From Sinohyriopsis cumingii (taxonomy: Eukaryota > Mollusca > Bivalvia > Unionida > Unionidae): a stretch of 64,000 nucleotides of DNA. The stretch spans positions 4,700,001 through 4,764,000 of the forward strand of contig JAPYKE020000037.1 in the NCBI GenBank assembly GCA_028554795.2, written 5' to 3'. Shown piece after piece: positions 25,021 through 36,227 of this stretch. Below the pieces are notes generated by a model that ran no database searches, had not been told where the DNA came from, and worked only from the letters and a program-made list of their open reading frames with translations. The position numbers and the translations under genes were made by a program. Positions within the stretch are counted from its first letter, which is position 1. Each line of letters starts with the position of its first letter.

Positions 25021-25520
25021 ACATCATGAAGAATAGTCAAAAAATGATACAAATTATATATACATAACGCTCCAAAACGTATGCACCTAGAAGATAATTT
25101 TTTTCTTCATATCTACATAAACCTCGGTAAACCTAAAACTTCTCCGCACAAACAACATTTTTGGGTCCCAAGGGGTTTTGGTTTTGTTTATTATTTTACG
25201 AAAGTGGCTATCAATAGAAAATGTGCAGTGCATAAAAAGAAAAATAATTAAATACTACAAGTAAAGTCTGACAGCCCCCCCCCCAAGATAGAAAGAACTT
25301 AAGAAGAAAATAAAACAAAATAAACTTGAGATAAGGAGAAGAGAAGCGAATAAGAAAGTACAAGGAACAATGTCTTACTGTCTCTGTATAATCTTGAATG
25401 AATTAGAAAAGGCTCGACATGTCTTTTGACCCGCTCCTAATTGTTAATAATTTTCAGTCCATGAGCTTAATTATTCTCTTTCGTGTATCAAATAATAGAT
25501 TAAAGACATTTTCTTGTTCG
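25021..25520. other. Intergenic DNA
   Basis: No feature is recognised, apart from a C10 run near 25275. Confidence 0.5.
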
Positions 25521-25583
<63 letters not shown>

Positions 25584-25586
25584 GCG

Positions 25587-25619
<33 letters not shown>

Positions 25620-25620
25620 T
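25521..25620. repeat. (ATA)n/(TAT)n inverted microsatellite
   Basis: An AATA-type trinucleotide run changes at agcga (near 25583) into its complement, (TTA)n, so the tract can fold into a long hairpin. Confidence 0.95.
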
Positions 25621-26397
25621 GGTTATTAATTCATTAAAATACAAAGATCGCCCCAAAAAATTCTTAATTTTAAGCGGATACGGTAATGTGTGAATAGAAG
25701 ACAATGTACCGAGTAGTATAATTTGGATATTCTAACAGAAAGCGTTCAGCTGTTTCTACAAGTACACCTGTGCAGTACCTATTGTTAGAACCATGACGTA
25801 TGAATAAATTGTTATTTTAGCTCTTGCATCTGGTTTTCAATGGCTTGTGCTGAACTTCATCCCCCCCCCCCATCACCAACATAATAATACAAAGGAATTA
25901 TATGCTAATCCCGATTCATGTAGGTTTTAAGACTTTGAATTGATGGATTACTTATTATTTGAACTGGCAACGTGTTCCACACTTGAATTGTGGAAGGCCG
26001 AAATTATTTTTGATACAGTTGCATTCTGTACAAAGCAGACCGATTAGAATTCGACGATGAGTGTTGTAGGTCTCATTGTTAACAACAAAACGTTGAATTA
26101 CATATTGTAAATATTATTGAGCAAAACCATGGCGCTTTTTAATGAGTTGGTTTATACTTATACAGTCTCAAATTTAGGCTATCAAACTCGGTTTCCTCGT
26201 ATAACAATGACAGAGCCAAACGCTTGAAAGTGCCGTTGCTATTATCTTAGTCCCCGAATTTACTTTTCCAATATTTCTTTTTCTTGCGAAGTAGGCTGTA
26301 AATATCCCAGACACCGTAAGTGCGCGAAATCACAGATACACCGGTTTAAGGCGTATTTTCTCCGTTGGTACGTACCATGGTATTTTTTCAGACAGTC
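25621..26397. other. Intergenic DNA
   Basis: No feature is recognised, apart from a C11 run near 25860. Confidence 0.5.
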
Positions 26398-26868
26398 AGA
26401 CACACATACGTACACACAGATATATATCGATGGATAGATAGATAGACAGACAGACTGATAGATAGATAGATAGACGGACAATCAGATAGATAGACATACA
26501 TGCATGCAGACAGATACATGCATAAATACATACATACATACATACATACATACATACATACATACATACATGCATGCATGCATGCATGCATACATACATA
26601 CATACATACGTACCTACGTAGGTACGTACATACAGACAAACAGACAGAAGTCAGACATATATATATAGACAGACATATATACAGATAGATATAAAGATAG
26701 ATAGAGAGATAGATAGATATACAGGCATGCAGACAGAGAGACAGTCACATACATACATACATACGTACTTACATACGTACACACATACATTCATACATAC
26801 ATACAGACAGACAGACAGATATATAGATAGATAGATAGATAGACGAATGGATGGATGGATGTACAAGC
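26398..26868. repeat. Complex tetranucleotide region
   Basis: Interleaved (TAGA)n, (CAGA)n, (CATA)n, (CATG)n and (CGTA)n blocks. Open frames in it are low-complexity by-products. Confidence 0.95.
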
Positions 26869-26942
26869 ATATGCAAAAAAGAATGTATTGTACTACTGGG
26901 AATCTATGGTAGAGTCCATGATCATTCTAAAACGCAACCACA

Positions 26943-26945
<3 letters not shown>

Positions 26946-26981
<36 letters not shown>

Positions 26982-27003
26982 CAGACAGACAGACAGACAG
27001 AGA
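26946..27003. repeat. (GA)n(CAGA)n microsatellite
   Basis: GA run grading into a CAGA run. Confidence 0.95.
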
Positions 27004-27335
27004 GGCACTAAAGATGAATTTACATTTATGGAGGACAAAGTACCCGGACGGTCAAGGAGATTGGGAGACGCGAATAAGTAAAAAGACAGAATAAACGGAT
27101 GCAAGCACTTAACAAACGCTATACACTGACAAACAGAGATACAGACGTAAATGCGGAAAACATACGGAAAAACGACCCAAAAGAGGTAGAAGAATTCATG
27201 CTTTCTTAGTATATATATCCCGTAACAAGCATGCGCTGTTGTCTATTAAAAACAGTCATAGATTTAGACCGCATTCATTTTTCGATATGTATATAGGTAT
27301 TTATGCATTTATTGACTGACCGAGTATGTATGTGT
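27004..27335. other. Intergenic DNA
   Basis: No feature is recognised. Confidence 0.5.
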
Positions 27336-27571
27336 GTTGTTGTTTTGGGGTTTAACACCAATTTTCGTCACAATGTAGGCTATACATGGTGGTCAGCATA
27401 ACTGGTGGAGGAAGAACCCGGGCAAATCCAGGAAGGAACCACCGACCCATGGGAAGCTACTGGCAAGGTTTCGCACGTACCCACATTGGCCGAGCCCGAG
27501 ACTCGAACATATGCAGACAGAGGTGAGAGGGCAGTGATCTGTGACGTTGAGCGCTTTAGATTACTCGGGGC
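27336..27571 (-). repeat. SINE-B copy
   Basis: On the minus strand: a shortened head gtggccccgagtaatctaaa, degraded box B (tatgttcgagtctcgg), the ggttcttcc blocks and a ttaaaccccaaaacaacaac tail. Its left end abuts a tetranucleotide tract, and both flanks contain gtatgtatgt, so any target-site duplication is ambiguous. Confidence 0.88.
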
Positions 27572-27605
27572 CACATGTATGTATGTATGTATGTATGTAT
27601 GTATG

Positions 27606-27637
<32 letters not shown>

Positions 27638-27935
27638 TGTATATGTATGTATGTATGTATGTATGTATGCATGCATGCATGCATGCATGCATGTATGTAT
27701 GTATGTATGTATGTATGTATGTATGTACGAATGTATGTAAGTATGTATGCATGTATGTATGTATTTATGTATGTATGTGTGTGTATGTGTGTGCATGTAT
27801 GTATGTATGATGTATGTATGTATATATGTATGTTTGTACGTATGTATGTATTTATGTGTATGTGTGTATAGGTAGGTAGGTTGGATGCAGGCTGGTAGGC
27901 ATACATGTAGGTAGGTAGACAGGTATTACAATACA
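27572..27935. repeat. (TATG)n-type tetranucleotide array
   Basis: About 360 bp of TATG with blocks of CATG, TGTG and GGTA. All open frames here are repeat artefacts. Confidence 0.96.
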
Positions 27936-28473
27936 CTATCTCATAGTCTAAATCACGATTTGATAAGGAATACGATGCCTATTGTTCCAGAATGACAGGA
28001 ATCACGTTTAATACCGGTGGAATTTCAATACACAGAATAAATATAATGGACCTTTCTTGACTGAGCTCACTGCTACTATGGTAACTATAAGGATATTGAA
28101 AGACTTTGTTATGGACTACTGTCAAGTATCATGCCCAACAGATTCAATGAATAATTTTATTACATAGATATACTTCTTTTAATACGTTTTAAAAATAAAT
28201 TTCATATGCGTTGTTCTTCAATGCATTTGTTTCTGTTAAGTCATAAATAAACAATTGTTGTATATTCAGAACAATTGTGTTTTGATGCATGGGAATTACT
28301 TCGAGTTGTTTATATTAAGCACATTGAACCTTACGGTAAAGAGATCATGTTTGAGCTCCCTTGACTATTCACAACAAAGAAAATACGTTTCGAATTTATA
28401 TGCTCGTCGCAACGATACATATCATGTATACGAGGTAAGGGAAGAGGTACTGCCGAATACAATATATTGCTGG
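27936..28473. other. Intergenic DNA
   Basis: A 79-codon open frame (28255-28494) has no recognisable motif. Nothing else is seen. Confidence 0.5.
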
Positions 28474-28584
28474 AGCAATATTCCTAAATATTGACCTGGT
28501 TTAAATCATAACGAGGTAGAATGGATTTTGTTGCATTTCGAGTATAGCAATATTCCTAAACATTGACTTGGTTTAAATCGTAAA
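28474..28584 (+). repeat. Two-unit 72-bp direct repeat
   Basis: The block agcaatattcctaaatattg followed by acctggtttaaatcataa at 28474 recurs with three changes at 28546. Confidence 0.85.
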
Positions 28585-29483
28585 AATTTCATGGGTATTT
28601 GTTTGTAATGACACTATAAGAGGTTTATAGAGGTTGCTTATTTTATCAAAGAAATATATATTCGATCCCGATGAGTAGACACGTGCTAGATGAGAGACAC
28701 AAATTTAGCTTTTGCAACATTTATAAATTTCAACATTGAGTTGCTTTGCATATCATGTATGGATAGATTCTTATGTATTCTGCATACTATTCCTCTGTCT
28801 AAAAAAGACAGGCCATATCAATCGCTCATGTGCTAATTTAATTAGTTGCCCAAGTTATGACTTTTAAATACACATCATTTATTATTTTCCCTTATATAGT
28901 ATTTGCACACTCTCCCGTTTGTTTGTAAACCACCCACCCACCCACCAACCCAACACACGCACACATTTTAAAAACAAAAGGCATCGATGATATAAAAATG
29001 CACAAACATAGTCATTTTATTCGTTACTTTATAATTTTTAACTTGTGGCGACGGGCTCCCTAACATTCTCATTATACTGTTTCAAACCAAACGGAAGCTC
29101 TCTATGTTAACAAGCAGACGGATTGCTCACTGTTCTTTTCTCGTTTCTAAAGCAGCCCATTTCAGGTTACCTGTGTCGCCTACGTCCAAAATTTGCTATA
29201 TATAGTTTAATATTTCTAACACGAATTGAACAAATAAAAAGGTGGAAATCTTGTATGCATGTGTTCAAAGAGATGGAACTCAAAATTTATTGAATTATTG
29301 GGATTGTCAAAGACGTCGACTACATTACATTGTCGTTTTGCTTGAAAATATACATCAACCCATGCAAATATAACGACTTTGTTACTAAATAAACTCCGTT
29401 TGATTCAAACTTCCAACAAGCTGACAGTGTTTAGAAACGAATGGCGGCAATCAGGTTGGAAATTATTAACTGATGAATGAAAT
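28585..29483. other. Intergenic DNA
   Basis: No gene is seen. A short (CCAC)n run lies near 28930. Confidence 0.5.
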
Positions 29484-29777
29484 TGATTAGAGTATCTGCC
29501 TTGGATGCGGGAAGTCGCGGATTCGAACCTCGGCCAAGTCATACCAAAGACTCATAAAAATGTTATTAACAGCCGCCTCGCTTGGCGCTCAGCATTAACA
29601 GGTTAGTGTTAGGACTGGTCGGACTTGTGTCAGAATAATGTGACTTGGGGGGACATGATTCCACATGTCCGCGGCATGTTGCCCCAGTATTAGACATCAC
29701 TATAAACTGCCACACTGCAGACACTGTAGCGACATGACTGAAAAATAGTCAAAGTTACCTTAAAACCAAAATCAAGC
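29484..29777 (+). repeat. SINE-A copy, 5'-truncated in the head
   Basis: It starts within the head at ttagagtatctgccttggat, keeps box B (gcggattcgaacctc), the whole body, and ends ttaccttaaaaccaaaatca. Confidence 0.9.
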
Positions 29778-30801
29778 ACCCCCCACACACCTTTTGATTT
29801 TTAAAATCGGTAGGGGAGGTTGGTACAAACACACAGGAAAATACTATTTTAATTTTAGAAAATACTGTAACTCTTGTAGCGGGCATTAATGTTGTTGTTT
29901 ATTGTTGCCTAATGTAATCAGAACACCCCTATCCTAACACAAGTGAGTCCGGATTTCCGCCTAGCTGACATAGAATTAATACAACATTAAAGTCTTGATT
30001 ATGAAATAATAACATTTATAACATTCTAAAGTTTGTCAAGTTTATACTTATTCGCATATATTTGCCTCCCTCCACTTTAATATTTATATTTAAATATTTG
30101 TCCATCCTACCGTTTACCAGGCAATTGTTTTGTCTACAATGTGGTAACTGCGCTCTCTGATACAATTTACTTTCTTTTCTTTTTTTGTTTACGTCTTTTT
30201 GTTTTTATAACATATTTTTTTCCACCACTGTTGCATATACCCATCCCTTGGCTCTATCTACCTCTTCATCTATCCGTTTGTTTGTCCGTCGTTTTTTATT
30301 TATATACTTGACGCAGCTGACGTTTCCATAGCTTACAGCAAACCATGTTAAGGCGATATGTCTTCAGTAACTCGACGGTGTTTTTTAACGATGCTTAAAA
30401 GTGTAATAACTAGAAGGTGTTATTAAACGATACTTAAAATGTGTAATAATATGTATCCATCGTGAAAGTAGTGCAGTGTTTGTCAAGAGTAGTTGCAAAT
30501 GAAAACTTAATTTTATACATGAAGTCAACCATGAGATAAAAAGCATATTTTTGTATAAACGACGTCAGCCATGAGATAAACAAGTAAGAAGACACCGATG
30601 CTTTCCTTTTCTGCAAGTATGATTTGCTTAACTCTTATCCCTGTGGCATCAGTAACTTCTATCACCACTACAACCATGAAAGAGCGCTGTGCTTATTTAT
30701 GGATAAATGTACGCCATGAAAAGTATAAAACCGTTTATTTTCCCTATTTTGTGAACTTTGATTCATAGAAACTTTAAAAATAGGTTAAACTATTGATGCG
30801 A
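29778..30801. other. Intergenic DNA
   Basis: No feature is recognised. The gtgtaataa words near 30402 and 30442 repeat once. Confidence 0.5.
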
Positions 30802-30885
30802 CAGTGTTTCGTGCTTGACAATACATTCAGTTTACTGGATATAAATATCCAGTAAACTGAATGTATTGTCAAGCACGAAACAGTG
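30802..30885. repeat. 84-bp near-perfect palindrome
   Basis: The left arm, 30802-30842 (starting cagtgtttcgtgcttgac and ending ttactggatat), is the reverse complement of the right arm, 30845-30885, with a single mismatch (30804/30883) and a 2-base spacer (aa). It is AT-balanced rather than a simple repeat, so the symmetry is not a microsatellite effect. Confidence 0.97.
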
Positions 30886-30929
30886 TTATGACCCGTATGA
30901 TAACAATATGTATGTAGCTCAGTATGTAT

Positions 30930-32450
30930 TTAAGCTGCTCGCACTTCTCTCTCTCCAATTCTCTTCAGTGCAAAATATTTAGCTCCAGCATGGATGAAAC
31001 TGCGCCCGGTGGAGCGATCCAGAGCAAGATCTTCTTATGACTCAGGGTCAATGTTGAAGTGATTCAAGTATGACTCGAGATAACCTTTGAAGCGTTAATT
31101 CTGATCACTATGATATTTCTCCCTCCTTGAGCCTGCCGTACATGATCTTTGCTGTTAGTCGCTCCTCTGACGTCATAGCTACGTGGCATGTCCATCTCAA
31201 CTTTGATTTCATCACCAGAGGGCGGATGTTTTGAACGCCTGCTAGTGTGAAAATCTTCTTGGTTGGTACCCTGTCCTGCCATCTCATCATCATCATCATC
31301 ATCATCATCATCAGTTCCCACTCAGATAGTCCGTTTGCAAATGGTTAAGCTTCAAATGTTCGCAAGCATATTGCAAGCAGGTCGACAACACGTATGCCTT
31401 TGTAGACCGTTTTCGTTTGTAGACAAATGACAGTGCGCTACAACATCTTTGCGCGTAGTCTGCTAAAGATCGTACTTGCTTTATAAGTTCTGGTGTAGGT
31501 ATCTCATGAATGTGGAATGCACATCACAGTGTATTGCCGATATAGGTTAACTGGCCCAAAGCCGGGATGCTATGCCCCTTTAATGTGATGGTAGGCTCAG
31601 CGTAAGTCTTCTTCTAGTGTAGAGCGTCTTCTTGATACTGACTGAGAAACCAGAATTGTCACCAACGAAGAGAAATGTATGATACAATGCTGCATGTCAG
31701 ACTCAGATTTGACATTCAGGGAACTGCCTTCCGCACAACGGAGATTAGGAAGAGTCACTTCATGTAAGGTTGCCTTCGCCTGTAGTCTTCTCAGATTGAA
31801 GTGCGTATTGTCAGTGAGGTATCTGATGTCGACCCAAGTGTCATAGTCACGGAAGGGCACGTACAACCATAACAGATAACATCTGGAATAGTACCGATGA
31901 CTCACCTATAGTCCACAGTACATGCGAGGATGCCGTCATGGAATTGAAACGATCACGAGGAATTTTTGCAGTAGGAGAGTCCCCTCTTGTTGTATTTGCA
32001 AACGCCATTTTTGTCAGTGACACATTGTTGTAAGTTGGCGAAACCTAGCTTTGAAGTCACCAGTGATGATTGGCATGTTTGATTCCCAACATTTGCAATA
32101 AGAGACGTCAGGTCTTCATAAATTTTATAAATTTTATCCATGATCTCGTCTGGGCTGGCCATGGTGGGTGCATGGACGCTTGTGATAGATGCATGTTTTT
32201 TCCAGACAGTGGGAGTCTCATATGCATTAATTTTCATTCACGTCATTTGGGAATGTGTGAGCGTTCTGACTCGACTTGATTTTCATAGCAATGTCAACAC
32301 CAGTTTCACGTCTCTCATCTTTACTTCGACCACTCCAGAAGAAGGTGTGGCCGGTTCCAGTTTTAACGAGTTGTCCTTCCCCAGCGAGCCGAGTTCGGGG
32401 TTGATATTTAGCCTTTGCATTTGGCCTGTTCTCTACAAACTATAGTTGAT
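30930..32450 (-). mobile_element. APE-type LINE remnant
   Basis: Minus-strand fragments in natural order. At 32450-31953 are endonuclease-domain pieces (KSSRVRTLTHS, then VWKKHASITSVHAPTM, then KIYEDLTSLIANV, then KNGVCKYNKRGLSYCK). At 31870-31640 are reverse transcriptase pieces (HFNLRRLQAK, then LNVKSESDMQHCI just after the catalytic region). At 31330-31100 is the C-terminal RWQDRVPTKKIFTLAGVQNI with LRWTCHVAMTSEERL and YGRLKEG. Near 31060-30960 are EDLALDRS and ALKRIGERE at the end. Several frame breaks occur, and the end of the endonuclease plus the first half of the reverse transcriptase are missing. An (ATC)n run interrupts it at 31288-31313. The clade is not assigned. Confidence 0.85.
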
Positions 32451-33480
32451 ATACTGTCTCTTGGTGGGAGCGGTGTAGAGTTGCAACAACGTTGTCTTCG
32501 TGTTAGGTTTTTGACAGCTAAAGTGTGATCCACGTCATCCGCGTTATGCTAACCAGGATTATGGTGAGACAGGGAATGCCCTGCTGCACCTGTTCTAGCT
32601 GGTTCATCATGCTATAGAGCGAGCACTGTGATCTTTCAAATTGCTGTTAAGTCACTCAATAGACTGTCGGTTTCCACTGCTGTTTTAATCCATGGAAAAG
32701 CGTCCATATGCTCTAAGCCACCTGTTGACATGTCTTTGCAGCAACATCTCGCTGTGCATATATATAATGCTTTGCCGCTCGTTCGCCATCAGATGACTTA
32801 ACGATATATGGGGAGGAGGAGTGGAATAATGTCCTAACTTGCACGTGCGATGGATAAAATTGAAGGAAAGTCGCGCAGAGTATATCTCACTCTTTTTTCT
32901 GTGTTAACTCAATGACACGACAATATCCAGGCTTCTTCAGACCAATCTGGATTTAGTCGATGGTCGTCAGTTCATAACTGCATCTCAATTGATGCCCTAA
33001 AGAACCTACTCTGTGCCAACAGTAAAAGGTAGTACCGTCTACAGTAACCTACGGTAGCAGACGTAACCTGACCTGCAACATACCTGCCCCAACCGTACTT
33101 TGCATAAATAGCCCTGGAAGACATTCCCTACGCTAAGGAATATGTTTATGTTTACCTTGACAAGAATGTACAGTTCTGTGTATGTTGAGTGGACAATATG
33201 TTTGCACCAATTTAACACAGATGGAGTTGAACACATTGGACACCATTGTGATGAACGGTTCTGATTTCCATATTTTAACTTTTTGTTCGCTGTTTGAAAT
33301 CTATGCTTTCTATGTGACGATTGGCGAACTCCACGATTGCCATTAGAAGTAGACTTTACGTATCTAGTTTGACCACCCAACCTGTGTACAATAATGGCCC
33401 ATTGCAGACAAATGCAATTGAAGCGTCAATAAATATTGATTAGTTATCTCAAAATAGAAGATGTAGATTCATAACAATGT
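32451..33480. other. Probable 5' flank of the LINE, then intergenic DNA
   Basis: Minus-strand 33380-33039 is open for 113 codons without a recognisable domain. It may be LINE 5' sequence, but I cannot show that. Confidence 0.35.
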
Positions 33481-33588
33481 ATTTCCGCGTACACTTTATA
33501 TTTCGCCTCTTGAGTTTCATAACTAGATTTTGTGACACAAAAGGAAATGTAACATCGGAAAGGAAGAATATATGAACAAATGGTTACA
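33481..33588 (+). repeat. About 108-bp direct repeat, left copy
   Basis: Contains tatttcgcctcttgagtttc, ctagattttgtgacacaa and ggaaatgtaacatcggaaag. A close copy lies at 33950-34062, across a CA/CATA microsatellite. Confidence 0.92.
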
Positions 33589-33776
33589 TATTTGCTTTGC
33601 AGATATAATTTTAAATCTATATGTATGAAACACCGCAGTTTTGACTTATTTTGTTGTTCTTTATCTGAAAATGATGTGTGCAATTGACCAGTGTGTAAAT
33701 AGTTGTCTCTGTCTGTCTGTTGGTAGGTACATATATACATACATACACACACGCACGCACTTACACACGCACGCAC

Positions 33777-33855
<79 letters not shown>

Positions 33856-33910
33856 TACATACATACATACATACATACATACATACATACATACATGCAT
33901 ACATACATTG
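33777..33910. repeat. (CA)n(CATA)n microsatellite
   Basis: About 75 bp of CA followed by about 55 bp of CATA. Confidence 0.97.
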
Positions 33911-33949
33911 AGTTTTCTATAAAGATACCAGAGGGGACCGTACACTTTT

Positions 33950-34062
33950 ATTTCCGCGTGCACTTTTATATTTCGCCTCTTGAGTTTCAAATCTAGATTT
34001 TGTAACACAAGAGGAAATGTAACATCAGAAAGGGAAACAAATATCTGAATAAACGGTTACAC
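33950..34062 (+). repeat. About 108-bp direct repeat, right copy
   Basis: Near-identical to 33481-33588, with an extra few bases at the left. A second CGCA/CATA microsatellite follows at 34063-34183, so the pattern 'block plus microsatellite' occurs twice in tandem. Confidence 0.92.
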
Positions 34063-34183
34063 ACACGCACGCACGAACGCACGCACGCACGCACACATGC
34101 ACGCACACACAGAGACACATACATATATACATACATACATACATACATACATACATACATACATACATACATACATACATACA
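34063..34183. repeat. (CGCA)n(CATA)n microsatellite
   Basis: Tetranucleotide tract following the right 108-bp block. Confidence 0.95.
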
Positions 34184-34975
34184 TTACTTCTATTTAATCT
34201 TTTGAAGCTTGCATCAAAAAGCGCAAAGTTCCTAATGTGTGAAAATAGTAAATTTATACATTCTTATCAACATAGTACGTATTTGCGGCAATATTGAATT
34301 TTAAAGCAACATATTTCTATTCCATTCCTTCTTTTTTATTGTTAAAAATGAAATTTAAATATTAAAACCATGTCCTCTTATTTTACGTCATCATACAGTT
34401 CAATAGGCCATACATCTGATGCGATCTTGAAGCTTTGAACAACATATATTATATTTCTTTTCTTGAGATATAGATAGCGACAAAAGATTTGGATCACAGG
34501 TGCTTTCAATTTACCGTAGGTGTTCGCTACGTAGGGATAAACACATTGTATATGTACTTAGGTCTCTGGGACATTTAGTACCATGAACGATTCGTATCGG
34601 GCATTTTAAAGTGATCAGCTCGAGTGAAATTTGATTATGCGTGTTCTTTTAATTGAAATCCATTAATTTATTTCATATAAGATAAGTGGTCTTAGCTTAA
34701 CGCTGTTAGTAAATAAGTGGTTTCGAATGTCTTTTTGTGTGAACTATTCGAAATGTACAACACAATATCTAATAGCTTTACAAACTTTATCGGTATAATT
34801 TAAATAGTCTTAAGAATTTGTTTAATATATTTTTTCATCACGAAATATGATTGAAATTTCCCCATCATTTTCCTTTAAAAAGAGGACTGATGCAGTGGAT
34901 GCCACTTGTGTCTGGAAAATGTTGGTTCTTGATAAATAATGTACATTCTGTACAACTTTTTAAAAAAAAGATACA
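34184..34975. other. Intergenic DNA
   Basis: No feature is recognised. Confidence 0.5.
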
Positions 34976-35026
34976 GGTGAGACTGCGTTCTTCACAAGTT
35001 ATAGTAAGACTTTTACAGGTGAGGCA

Positions 35027-35139
35027 TGTGTACGTGTGTGTGTGTGTGTGTTTGTGTGTGTGAAATGCATTTTTAACGTAACTTTGCCAGTTTTGCAGTC
35101 ACATCGCTACGATGTCTGCATTGTGGCAGTTTACAGTGT
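35027..35139 (-). repeat. SINE-A 3' fragment in the 42-bp array
   Basis: Minus strand: from the ctgccacaatgcagacatcg block to the ttacgttaaaaatgcattt end with a CA tail; 5'-truncated. Confidence 0.88.
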
Positions 35140-35163
35140 GAGACTGCATTCTTCACAAGTTAT

Positions 35164-35514
35164 GCGCGTGTATGTGTATTTGTGTGTGTGTGTGTGTGTG
35201 TGTGTGTTGGATTTTAACGTAGTTTTAAAAACAGAGGTCATATCGCTTCGATGCATGCAGTGTGTCAGTTTATAGTGATGATTAGCACTGGGGCATCATG
35301 CTTCAAATGTGTGGAATCATGTCTCACCCAGTCGCGTTATCATGAAACCAGGCCAGCCAGTCCAAACACTAACTTCTTAATCCTTAACGCCAAGCGAGGC
35401 ATGTGCTAATACCATTTTTTCAATAAGCTTTTGTTACCGATTCAACCGAGGCTCAAACCCACGACCTCTCGCATCCGAGGCGCACGCTCTAACCACCTAG
35501 GCCTCCGGAGCGGT
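35164..35514 (-). repeat. SINE-A, near full-length, in the 42-bp array
   Basis: Head on the minus strand gaccgctccggaggcctagg, box B, full body, 3' end actacgttaaaatccaac and a CA tail. Flanked by cttcacaagttat on both sides (35151-35163 and 35515-35527). Because that word is also the array unit, it may be a target-site duplication or simply neighbouring units. Confidence 0.92.
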
Positions 35515-35750
35515 CTTCACAAGTTATACTAAAACAGATGCAAGCGAGACTACGTTCTTCACAAGTCATAATAAAACAGATGCAAGCGAGATTACCTTCT
35601 TCACAAGTTATAATAAAACAGATGCAAGCGAGACTAAGTTCTTCACAAGTTATAACGAAGCAGAGACTGCGTTCTTTACAAGTATTAACAAAGCAGATAC
35701 AGGCAAGACTCCATTCTTCACAAGTTATTATATGGCAGATACAGGCGTCT

Positions 35751-36183
35751 CATTACCAAGCCATTGCATTGAACTTTAATTGCTTTACTCCTCGCTTCAA
35801 TTAATTTTATGAATTATGATGTTAACAGCTTTGCGGAATCATCGTAGGCGTGTACCCCATGATGACCAACTAGATGCAGATGCAATAACTATCCAAACAA
35901 CGATTTCTTTTATTAAAAAAACCCAACAAAACCAAACAACAAGCCCCCACACATTTCATTGATTCAGTGTAAGTTTTATCAATTTTTCAATTTTCATTTT
36001 TATAGCCCTTATCTGTGTCCAAATGACAGCTGTGTTTGATTAACTTAGCGGATACGAATGATGTACAATCAAACCTGTCTTCGACAGCAACGTTTGGGAA
36101 AAACTGACCTTCTTACACAAGTGAGCTCTGAACACATGCTTGCCATGCAAACTTAGTTCTTAGAAAATAATATCATTATCATC

Positions 36184-36227
<44 letters not shown>

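Larger units (their letters stand above)
34976..35750 (+). repeat. 42-bp minisatellite with two SINE insertions
   Basis: The unit is cttcacaagttataataaaa then cagatgcaagcgagactacg with tt. Unit starts lie at 34990, 35151, 35515, 35557 and 35599. Later units are shorter and diverged. The period is 14 codons, and one frame reads MQARLRSSQVIIKQ in successive units without a stop (35538-35760), with the same frame reading IQVRLRSSQVIV before the SINEs. I regard it as non-coding. Confidence 0.9.

Noticed and set aside
27380-27936. Several open frames of 60-138 codons on both strands
   Set aside because: They are low-complexity readings of the TATG repeat plus the adjoining SINE-B.
31064-31321. 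A poly-aspartate/methionine open frame
   Set aside because: It comes from an (ATC)n run inside the LINE remnant.
32070-32445. Plus-strand open frames of 69 and 101 codons
   Set aside because: They are antisense to the endonuclease part of the minus-strand LINE.
33039-33380. A 113-codon minus-strand open frame with several cysteines
   Set aside because: The cysteines do not form a recognised zinc-finger spacing. It may be LINE 5' sequence, but this cannot be shown.
33641-34184. Histidine/threonine- or cysteine/valine-rich open frames
   Set aside because: They are translations of CA and CATA repeats.
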